DNA of 5,110 bases from Actinomycetes bacterium (lineage in GTDB: Bacteria > Actinomycetota > Acidimicrobiia > Acidimicrobiales > RAAP-2). Where the stretch lies: assembly GCA_021841725.1 (NCBI GenBank), contig JAKCEC010000110.1, positions 1 to 5,110 of the forward strand, read 5' to 3'. Positions 1-4,989 of the stretch are shown here, in pieces. The number at the start of each line of letters is the position of its first letter. Position 1 is the first letter of the stretch. The translations under genes and the position numbers were made by a program. The notes beneath the pieces were generated by a model that was given only the letters and a program-made list of their open reading frames with translations, searched no databases and had not been told where the DNA came from.

Positions 1-150
1 AAGGCGCCGGCGAAGAAGGCCGTAGCCAAGAAGGCTCCCGCCAAGAAGGCAGTGGCGAAGAAGGCGCCGGCGAAGAAGGCCGTAGCCAAGAAGGCGCCGG
101 CGAAGAAGGCAGTGGCCAAGAAGGCTCCCGCCAAGAAGGCCGTAGCGAAG
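1..150 (+). repeat. Five tandem 30-bp coding repeats
   Basis: Units start at 1, 31, 61, 91 and 121 with no spacers. Units 1 and 3 are identical. Each unit can be split into a front half (codons 2-4 as GCGCCGGCG or GCTCCCGCC) and a back half (GCCGTAGCx or GCAGTGGCx). The units combine these halves in all four ways, as expected from recombination or slippage among copies plus silent drift. The array probably continues upstream of the window. Confidence 0.9.
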
Positions 151-153
151 TAA
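1..153 (+). CDS. Histone-like DNA-binding protein, C-terminal lysine-rich tail (partial, 5' end outside window)
   Basis: Frame 1 is open from the first base and ends at TAA (151-153), giving 50 residues. They are five perfect copies of the decapeptide [10 protein letters not shown]. Such Lys/Ala/Pro tails are typical of the C-terminal extension of actinobacterial HU proteins (HupB/HupS) and of histone H1-like proteins, where they bind and compact DNA non-specifically; the globular domain lies outside the window. The neighbouring cofC gene fits HupB, because I recall hupB and fbiD close together in mycobacteria. Every lysine codon is AAG. The copies differ only at synonymous positions, so the peptide is conserved while the DNA drifts. 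HU-type nucleoid protein is my preferred reading. Another H1-like or otherwise lysine-tailed protein cannot be excluded without the N-terminus, so no symbol is given. Confidence 0.75.
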   Translation, partial: KAPAKKAVAKKAPAKKAVAKKAPAKKAVAKKAPAKKAVAKKAPAKKAVAK

Positions 154-186
154 TCTTTGGCGAAGAATTGGCAGTGCTAGTCAGAG

Positions 187-202
187 ACGCTCGTGAGAGC
201 GT
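187..202 (+). other. Small hairpin in the 3' region of the histone-like gene
   Basis: ACGCTC (187-192) pairs perfectly with GAGCGT (197-202) around the loop GTGA, a GNRA tetraloop when read on the plus strand. It lies 34 nt after the TAA stop and 6 nt before a longer hairpin. It may be a 3'-end processing or stability element or part of a compound terminator. No U-tract follows. Confidence 0.4.
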
Positions 203-208
203 GCGAAG

Positions 209-236
209 ATCGAGGGAGCCGTAAGGCTCCCTCGAT
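209..236 (+). terminator. Candidate bidirectional terminator between convergent genes
   Basis: A perfect 12-bp stem (209-220 with 225-236) closes a GTAA tetraloop. It sits between the stop of the histone-like gene and the stop of cofC, and its last base is shared with the cofC stop codon. Neither side has a clear T-run, so it would be a U-poor hairpin of the kind often seen in high-GC actinobacteria. The loop is GNRA only when read on the plus strand, which favours the histone-like transcript as its main user. Confidence 0.6.
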
Positions 237-784
237 TACTCTGCGGCCAGGTCGCTGGGCACGTCCACGTCGAATCGCCACGCACTGCGCCGATTGACGC
301 AGACCTCGAGGTGGAGCCGCCGCGCTTCGCGTTCGTGGGCGTGGGCGGAATCGCGACCGAACTGAAACACAAAATCGTGGCCGGTGGGTACCACCAGGAC
401 GTTGGTCCCGGTGCCCCGATCGTCGGTGAACACCGTGACGCCCTCGCGCGGCGTGTAGGTGCCGAGCCCGTGGGGATCGCGGAGGTCGCCGTGCGCGACG
501 ACGATGTGCGCGTACGAGGGGCTCAGCGCGCGATACGCGTGACTCACCGCCTCGTTGAGGTTGGCGGCGCGCGAGGAAATGACCTGGGCGCCCTCGTCGA
601 GTGCGAAAAGTTCGACGTCGGGCGATTCACAGGCCACGAAGAGCGGTCGGGGACGCGCCGCGTGCAGTACGCCGCGCGCGAGTCGTCGTGCGACGTCTCC
701 CACGTCGGCGACACTGCCGTCTCGAAGACGGCTCTTCGCGACGTCAAAACCCTTGAGGGGGACCACTATCGCGAGGTTCTCCAC
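236..784 (-). CDS. cofC: 2-phospho-L-lactate / phosphoenolpyruvate guanylyltransferase (coenzyme F420 biosynthesis)
   Basis: This 182-residue protein resembles CofC (called FbiD in mycobacteria), a cytoplasmic nucleotidyltransferase. It joins GTP to phosphoenolpyruvate or 2-phospho-L-lactate to make the activated three-carbon unit used to build F420. Visible motifs are the N-terminal VPLKGFDVAKSRL (residues 8-20), LNEAV (76-80), GDL (99-101), TDDRGTGTNVL (120-130), FGRDSAHAHEREA (142-154) and DVDVPSDL (172-179). GTG at 782-784 is chosen because it puts the nucleotide-binding motif at the normal distance from the N-terminus; there is no convincing Shine-Dalgarno sequence. From memory, members are usually 200 or more residues. 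The shortfall lies largely between GDL and TDDRGTGTN, and the usual proline of DLP is R102. The remaining motifs are intact, so I expect a working enzyme. The gene is convergent with the histone-like gene and divergent from the ATPase. Confidence 0.9.
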   Translation of the reverse strand: MENLAIVVPLKGFDVAKSRLRDGSVADVGDVARRLARGVLHAARPRPLFVACESPDVELFALDEGAQVISSRAANLNEAVSHAYRALSPSYAHIVVAHGDLRDPHGLGTYTPREGVTVFTDDRGTGTNVLVVPTGHDFVFQFGRDSAHAHEREARRLHLEVCVNRRSAWRFDVDVPSDLAAE

Positions 785-791
785 CCGTGAC

Positions 792-797
792 AGCCTA
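792..797 (-). promoter_or_regulatory. Candidate -10 box of a leaderless cofC promoter
   Basis: Read on the minus strand, TAGGCT fits the TANNNT -10 pattern and ends 7 nt before the GTG start of cofC. Transcription would then begin at or next to the start codon. I see no consensus -35. The missing ribosome binding site supports this reading, but it is inferred from sequence only. Confidence 0.4.
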
Positions 798-885
798 GGA
801 GATGCGCGTCACGGGCGGGCGCGGGTGGCGAGGACGACGACGTCAAACAGCCTGTTGGACGGGGGGGTCGAGGTGGCGCAAGGAG

Positions 886-891
886 TATGAT
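886..891 (+). promoter_or_regulatory. Candidate -10 box for the fused ATPase gene
   Basis: TATGAT differs from TATAAT at one position and ends 9 nt before the ATG at 901, so the transcript would have a leader of about 0-3 nt. Where a -35 box is expected there is instead a run of seven G (861-867). The AAGGAG at 880-885 resembles a Shine-Dalgarno sequence but lies 15 nt from this ATG. A leadered transcript starting further upstream is the alternative. Confidence 0.45.
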
Positions 892-900
892 TTTCTCTTA

Positions 901-2919
901 ATGACTTCGCTGCTCTCGGTAAACAACCTGTCGGTCCAATTCTCCGTGCAGAAGAGATTTGCGACCGCGGTCAATGATTTCTCCCTCAACGTCGAACCGG
1001 GCGAGTGCGTCGGCCTGGTGGGCGAGTCGGGCTGTGGCAAGACCACCACCGGCCTCGCCATCATGCGACTCCTGCCCAACAACGGCAGTATCTCGGCGGG
1101 CAACGTGGTACTCAATGGCGTCGACCTGGCGTCGCTCAGCGAAGGCGAGATGCGCCGGCACCGAGGTAAGTCGGTGGCGCTCATCCCCCAAGACCCGATG
1201 AGTTCGCTCAACCCGACGATGAAGATCGGTCGTCAGATCGGCGAAGGCCTGCGGATCCATGACGGTGCCTCCGACGCCGAGGCGCGTCAGCGCGCACTCG
1301 AAGTGTTGGAGATGGTGGAGATGCCGCGTCCCGCGGAGCGACTCGACCAGTATCCCTTCGAGTTGTCGGGCGGCCTGCGCCAGCGCGTGATCATCGCCAT
1401 GGGTCTGGTCTGTAGCCCGTCGCTGCTCATCGCGGACGAACCGACCACGGCCTTGGACGTCACGATCCAGGCCCAGATCCTGGACATCCTCGACAGCCTG
1501 CGCCGCGAACTCAAGATGGCGATGCTCTTGATCACCCACGACATGGGCGTCATCGCGGGACGCACCGACCGCGTCGTCGTCATGTACGCCGGACGCAAGG
1601 CCGAAGAGGCGACCACCGGTTCGCTCTTTGGCGCGATGCGCCACCCCTACACGCAGGCCTTGTTGGCGTCGATGCCCTCCATGGAGAACACGGGTAAGCA
1701 CGAGTTGAACTCGATCGCGGGCATGCCGCCGGATCTCTCGCGTGAGATCGTGGGGTGCCGCTTCGCGCCACGCTGCAGTTTTGCGACGGACACCTGTCGC
1801 CAGAACGACCCGGCCCTCGAAGGGACCAGCGAGCACCAGTACGCCTGCTTTCACCCGGTGTCGGGACCCATCCCCCTCACCGTGCGCTCGGCGACGGTGG
1901 CGAGCAGTGTCGCGCCCCGCAAGGAACTGCTCCGCGCGCGCGGTCTGGTCAAGGAGTTCCCGATCAAGAGCGGCGTGGTGCGCCACAAGGTCGGTGCCGT
2001 GCACGCGGTCTCGGACGCGTCCTTCACGCTGTACCAGGGTGAGACCTTCGGGTTGGTGGGCGAGTCGGGCTGCGGCAAGACCACGATTGGGCGCATGCTC
2101 GTCGGTCTGGAGACGCTGACCGCCGGCGAGGTGCACTTTGACGGCGAATTGGTGTCGGCCAAGGGTCGCAAGCCCACGCGCGAGTCGCGTCGTGATCGCC
2201 AGATGATGTTCCAGGACCCCTACGCGTCGCTGGACCCGCGCATGAAGGTCGAACAGATCCTCGGTGAGCCGCTGGCCATCCAGCACGTCGGCAGTCGCAG
2301 TGAGCAGGCCCAGCGCGTCGGCGAACTGTTGTCGTCGGTGGGGCTCGACCCCCAGGTGGCCGACCGCTACCCCCACGAGTTCTCGGGGGGTCAGCGTCAG
2401 CGGATCGGGTTGGCCCGGGCGCTCGCACTGAATCCGCGACTCATCGTGGCCGACGAGCCGGTGTCGGCCCTGGACGTCTCGGTGCAGGCGCAGATCCTCA
2501 ACCTGATGAAGGAACTCCAGCGTCAGTACGGCATGTCCTACGTCATGGTGAGTCACGACTTGGCCGTCGTGTACTACATGGCCGACACCATCGCCGTGAT
2601 GTACCTCGGCAAGATCGTGGAGATCGGCGACGCCGAGGCGGTCTTTCGCTCGCCGGCGCACCCCTACACCCAGGGGCTCCTCGACGCGGTGCCCGTACCG
2701 GACCCCGCCATCGCCAAGACGCGCACGGGCATTCGAGTGGCCGGCGAATTGCCCTCGGCGATCAATCCGCCGTCGGGGTGCCGATTCCGCACGCGTTGCC
2801 CCCACGCCCAAGAGATCTGTGCGGCGCAGGAGCCCCAGTTCCGCTCCTTCGGCGAACGACAAGAAGCTGCCTGCCACTTTCCGATGAAGACACCCGTCAC
2901 CTTGAGCGTCACGGCGTAG
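901..2919 (+). CDS. Fused two-domain ABC transporter ATPase, Opp/Dpp peptide-import family (DppD-DppF-like)
   Basis: This 672-residue cytoplasmic protein holds both ATPase subunits of an oligopeptide/dipeptide/nickel-type importer in one chain. Domain 1 has Walker A GESGCGKTT (41-49), Q-loop Q97, signature LSGGLRQR (155-162), Walker B LLIADEP (175-181), D-loop ALD (184-186) and switch H213. Domain 2 starts near residue 341 and has Walker A at 387-395, Q438, signature FSGGQRQR (494-501), Walker B ending ADEP (517-520) and H552. All catalytic elements are intact in both halves, so both sites should hydrolyse ATP. Each domain ends with the family's C-terminal extension: an HPYTQ motif (first copy at 248), then four cysteines (286/292/299/316 and 627/633/640/658). 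The frame stays open upstream to an ATG at 802, but those 33 extra residues are Arg/Trp-rich and unlike the family. MTSLLSVNNLSVQF from 901 is a normal N-terminus. Its permease partners are the convergent genes at 2945-4852. Fusions of this kind are common in actinobacteria; the substrate cannot be read from the ATPase. Confidence 0.93.
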   Translation: MTSLLSVNNLSVQFSVQKRFATAVNDFSLNVEPGECVGLVGESGCGKTTTGLAIMRLLPNNGSISAGNVVLNGVDLASLSEGEMRRHRGKSVALIPQDPMSSLNPTMKIGRQIGEGLRIHDGASDAEARQRALEVLEMVEMPRPAERLDQYPFELSGGLRQRVIIAMGLVCSPSLLIADEPTTALDVTIQAQILDILDSLRRELKMAMLLITHDMGVIAGRTDRVVVMYAGRKAEEATTGSLFGAMRHPYTQALLASMPSMENTGKHELNSIAGMPPDLSREIVGCRFAPRCSFATDTCRQNDPALEGTSEHQYACFHPVSGPIPLTVRSATVASSVAPRKELLRARGLVKEFPIKSGVVRHKVGAVHAVSDASFTLYQGETFGLVGESGCGKTTIGRMLVGLETLTAGEVHFDGELVSAKGRKPTRESRRDRQMMFQDPYASLDPRMKVEQILGEPLAIQHVGSRSEQAQRVGELLSSVGLDPQVADRYPHEFSGGQRQRIGLARALALNPRLIVADEPVSALDVSVQAQILNLMKELQRQYGMSYVMVSHDLAVVYYMADTIAVMYLGKIVEIGDAEAVFRSPAHPYTQGLLDAVPVPDPAIAKTRTGIRVAGELPSAINPPSGCRFRTRCPHAQEICAAQEPQFRSFGERQEAACHFPMKTPVTLSVTA

Positions 2920-2941
2920 ACGTCGTCGCCGCGACGGCGTC
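2919..2941. terminator. Candidate hairpin between convergent transporter genes
   Basis: Bases 2919-2928 pair with 2932-2941 around a 3-nt loop. This gives ten pairs, one of them G-T in the plus-strand RNA and an A-C mismatch in the minus-strand RNA. It fills nearly all of the 25 bp between the two stop codons. No T-run follows on either strand, so efficient termination is uncertain and read-through into the opposing gene is possible. Confidence 0.35.
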
Positions 2942-2944
2942 GAC

Positions 2945-3889
2945 TCAGCGCTCCAGTAGTCGAACTTCGAAGGCGTCGCGCAAGGCCTCGCCGATGTAGG
3001 TGATGGCCACGATGACCAGAATGAAGATGGCGGCCAGTGGGTACACCTGCCACCAGTAGAAGGGCTGGACCTGCGCGGCGTTGTTGAGCATGGTTCCCCA
3101 GTCGGTGGCCGGCGCGGGGATCCCCAAGCCCAGGTATCCGAGGGTGGTCAAGAACAGAATCGCGTCGGCGATGGCGAAGGTGGCGACCGTGACGACGTTG
3201 CTCACCGAGTTGGGGAACACGTGGCGGCGCACGATGTGCCACCAGCCCGCGCCCATCGCCCGCGAGGCTTGAGTGTACTCGAGTTCCTTGATGACCAGGG
3301 CGTCGCCGCGGATGATGCGAGCGTTGCCAAACCAGCCGATGACGCCGATGATGACGATGAGGTTGGTCGAGGTGCGCGGGAAGATCGTGACCAGGGAGAG
3401 CAGCAAGAAGATCAGGGGGATCGACAATAGGGCGTCGAGGATCCTCATGAACGTGGCGTCGACCGCCCCGCCGATGAAGCCCGAGATCATGCCGTAGATG
3501 GTGCCGACGACGATGGTGATGAACCCCGCGAGGATACCCAGCGAGAGGGAGTACTCACCACCGAACATGATCCGACCAAAGACGTCGAAGCCGGAGCCGT
3601 CGGTCCCCAGCAGGTGATGCAGCGACGGGGCCGCGTTCGTCTGGTTGTTCAAGGCGATGGCCTGGTTGGTCTGATTCGAATGCCAAATGATGGGACCGAG
3701 GTAGCAGAAGAGGACGATGAGGACGAGGTAGACGACCGAGGCGATGGCCAGCTTGTTCTGGAGGAAGATGCGGAGGCGCTGGCGCCACAGGGGCACGACG
3801 GCGGATTCGAAGGACGTGGTGGCGCGCGCACGCTCATCGTTCGGACCGTCGAGGTGCAACGGATTCGGCATTTCGTTCAATTGACTCAT
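2945..3889 (-). CDS. ABC transporter permease, OppC/DppC type
   Basis: This 314-residue inner-membrane protein is the second channel subunit of a peptide/nickel-family importer. A charged cytoplasmic N-terminus with the OppC_N-like stretch PLWRQRLRIFLQNKLA (about 33-48) precedes the first membrane helix (about 47-66). Then come a periplasmic-side loop ending in LLGTDGSGFDVFGRIMFG (93-110), a family hallmark, and about five more helices (near 113-136, 140-165, 175-190, 232-255 and 283-302). The EAA loop that docks on the ATPase is EYTQASRAMGAGWWHIVRRH (204-223), followed by VFPN. The ATG directly abuts the TAG of the upstream permease gene. A Shine-Dalgarno-like GAGGGG (3896-3901) ends 6 nt before it, so translation is probably coupled. 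The C-terminus FEVRLLER departs from the common DPRL-type ending. Length and topology are normal. Substrate unknown. Confidence 0.92.
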   Translation of the reverse strand: MSQLNEMPNPLHLDGPNDERARATTSFESAVVPLWRQRLRIFLQNKLAIASVVYLVLIVLFCYLGPIIWHSNQTNQAIALNNQTNAAPSLHHLLGTDGSGFDVFGRIMFGGEYSLSLGILAGFITIVVGTIYGMISGFIGGAVDATFMRILDALLSIPLIFLLLSLVTIFPRTSTNLIVIIGVIGWFGNARIIRGDALVIKELEYTQASRAMGAGWWHIVRRHVFPNSVSNVVTVATFAIADAILFLTTLGYLGLGIPAPATDWGTMLNNAAQVQPFYWWQVYPLAAIFILVIVAITYIGEALRDAFEVRLLER

Positions 3890-4852
3890 CTATCGCCCCT
3901 CGACGCGTATCCGGGGGTTCACGATACCCAGTCCGATGTCCGCCAACAAGTTCCCGAGCAGCGTGAAGAGGGTGATGAGCAGGGTGATACCCAACACCGT
4001 CGGAATGTCGTTGTACTGGGCCGAATAGACGGTCTCGTAACCCACGCCCTGGTAGTTGAAGACCTCTTCGATGATGAGGGCCCCGCCGAAGAGACCGGGG
4101 ATCGAGAGTCCGATGATGGTGATGATCGGGCCCAGTGCGTTTCGGAAGGCGTGCTTGTAGAGCACGCGGCGTTGCGAGCACCCCTTGGCCTTCGCGGTGC
4201 GGATGTAGTCCTGGACGAGGACGTCGAGGACCGCGCTGCGCATGAATCGACTGAAGAACGCCAGGTTGAGGACCGCCAGGGTCACGACGGGCACGATGAA
4301 CTCACTGGGGTGCGTGAAGATCTGCAACGCGGAGCCGTCGGTGGGGGGGAGCTGGAAGTGGAAGGTCCCGAAGATGAACCAGTTGATCATGAACAACGAG
4401 AGCAGGAACGCGGGTATGCCGTAGATGACGAACAGCGTGTTGGTCATCGTGTAGTCGAACCAACTATTGCGGCGTGAGGCTTGGACGACCCCCACCGGCA
4501 AGGCGATGAGGAGCGTCAAGAGGAAGGCGAGCGACGCGAGCCAAATAGTACGGGGGACGTACAGCGAGATGAGTGACCACACCGAGAGGTTGTTGCGCCA
4601 CGAGAACCCGAGGTTGAAGTGGATGCAGACCTGGACGAAGTAATCCCAGAACCGCACGAAGAACGGGTGGAAGATGCCGTGCTGCACCCCCCAGAGGTGA
4701 ACGGCCTGGGGCGTCGCGTGGTTCGATAAAACGATGTAGGCCGGGGCGAGGGTTCCGCCCGGCTCGAAATAGGGCAACGAGAACGTGATCAGCATCACGA
4801 TGAGGAACACCACGAATGACTGGAGGAGACGTCGAACGACGTAGGCGAGCAC
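3890..4852 (-). CDS. ABC transporter permease, OppB/DppB type
   Basis: This 320-residue inner-membrane protein is the first channel subunit of the importer. The N-terminus MLAYVVRRLLQSFVVFLIVMLI is the typical OppB/DppB opening: positive residues, then helix 1 (about 10-27). A long extracytoplasmic loop (about 28-98) follows, then helices near 101-124, 136-161, 185-205, 240-262 and 285-310. The EAA docking loop is DYIRTAKAKGCSQRRVLYKH (215-234), then AFRNALGP. The family stretch IIEEVFNYQGVGY lies at 260-272 and the ending VNPRIR at 311-316. GTG at 4850-4852 is chosen because it gives this standard N-terminus. No Shine-Dalgarno sequence precedes it (CTCTCC lies directly upstream), but a -10-like box does. 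It is the first gene of a two-gene unit with the OppC-type permease, lying downstream of a terminator that follows the probable binding-protein gene. Confidence 0.92.
   Translation of the reverse strand: MLAYVVRRLLQSFVVFLIVMLITFSLPYFEPGGTLAPAYIVLSNHATPQAVHLWGVQHGIFHPFFVRFWDYFVQVCIHFNLGFSWRNNLSVWSLISLYVPRTIWLASLAFLLTLLIALPVGVVQASRRNSWFDYTMTNTLFVIYGIPAFLLSLFMINWFIFGTFHFQLPPTDGSALQIFTHPSEFIVPVVTLAVLNLAFFSRFMRSAVLDVLVQDYIRTAKAKGCSQRRVLYKHAFRNALGPIITIIGLSIPGLFGGALIIEEVFNYQGVGYETVYSAQYNDIPTVLGITLLITLFTLLGNLLADIGLGIVNPRIRVEGR
3896..3901 (-). promoter_or_regulatory. Shine-Dalgarno site for the OppC-type permease
   Basis: GAGGGG read on the minus strand ends 6 nt before the ATG at 3889 and lies within the last codons of the upstream permease. 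With the abutting TAG/ATG it fixes the start and implies coupled translation. It is the only gene start in this window with a well-spaced ribosome binding site. Confidence 0.6.
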
Positions 4853-4858
4853 GGAGAG

Positions 4859-4864
4859 AGTCTA
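4859..4864 (-). promoter_or_regulatory. Candidate -10 box of a leaderless promoter for the permease pair
   Basis: TAGACT on the minus strand fits TANNNT and ends 6 nt before the GTG start at 4852, the usual geometry for a leaderless transcript. There is no clear -35. It lies downstream of the terminator at 4920-4953, so it would let the permeases be transcribed separately from the gene upstream. Confidence 0.45.
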
Positions 4865-4894
4865 GCAGCGCCGGCCACTAATTCCGGGGGCTGA

Positions 4895-4913
4895 TCACCT
4901 CGAAACGTGGTGA
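4895..4913. promoter_or_regulatory. Imperfect palindrome, possible operator
   Basis: Arms TCACC (4895-4899) and GGTGA (4909-4913), plus inner CG/CG pairs at 4901-4902 and 4906-4907, form a 19-bp dyad centred on 4904 with mismatches at 4900/4908 and in the middle. It lies about 30 bp upstream of the candidate -10 box of the permeases, where a regulator could bind. It could equally be chance, or a weak hairpin after the terminator. Confidence 0.25.
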
Positions 4914-4919
4914 AACAAA

Positions 4920-4953
4920 GGGAATGGCCCCTCATCGCTGAGGGGCCATTCCC
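4920..4953 (-). terminator. Intrinsic terminator of the upstream minus-strand gene
   Basis: A perfect 15-bp stem (4920-4934 with 4939-4953) with a 4-nt loop is followed on the minus strand by TTTGTTTC, a U-rich tail. The plus strand has no such tail, so the direction is clear. It lies 36 bp after the stop codon at 4990 and before the permease genes. It would end most transcripts of the probable binding-protein gene, or reduce read-through into the permeases. The loop is GCGA (GNRA) in the sense orientation. Confidence 0.82.
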
Positions 4954-4965
4954 GGGTACTGCGGT

Positions 4966-4981
4966 GTTGCGTCGGCGCAAC
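4966..4981 (-). other. Small hairpin between stop codon and terminator
   Basis: GTTGCG (4966-4971) and CGCAAC (4976-4981) form a perfect 6-bp stem with a 4-nt loop (CCGA on the minus strand). It starts 8 nt after the TAA stop and 12 nt before the main terminator stem. It may help protect the 3' end or be incidental. Confidence 0.35.
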
Positions 4982-4989
4982 CTGCGCGC

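Noticed and set aside
1..150. CRISPR-like array of 30-bp repeats
   Set aside because: The units are directly adjacent with no spacers and code in frame for a lysine-rich tail.
311..790. 159-codon open frame on the plus strand opposite cofC
   Set aside because: It is the antisense of a well-supported cofC gene, with no motifs and no credible start region.
841..846. TTGACG on the minus strand as a -35 box for cofC
   Set aside because: It is 43 nt from the candidate -10 box, far beyond normal spacing, and no other -10 lies at 16-18 nt.
802..900. N-terminal extension of the ATPase to an upstream ATG
   Set aside because: The 33 added residues are Arg/Gly/Trp-rich and unlike the family. They would cover the divergent promoter region, while the start at 901 gives the usual N-terminus.
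898..2877. 659-codon open frame on the minus strand opposite the ATPase
   Set aside because: It mirrors an intact ATPase gene with all motifs. The translation is rich in Arg, His, Asp and Val without family motifs, as expected for the antisense of GC-rich coding DNA.
2664..3242. 192-codon minus-strand frame overlapping the ATPase tail and the OppC-type permease
   Set aside because: It spans two convergent real genes in a wrong frame and is Arg/His-rich low-complexity translation.
3614..4477. 287-codon open frame on the plus strand across both permeases
   Set aside because: It is a very acidic antisense translation spanning the junction of two clear permease genes, with no recognisable domain.
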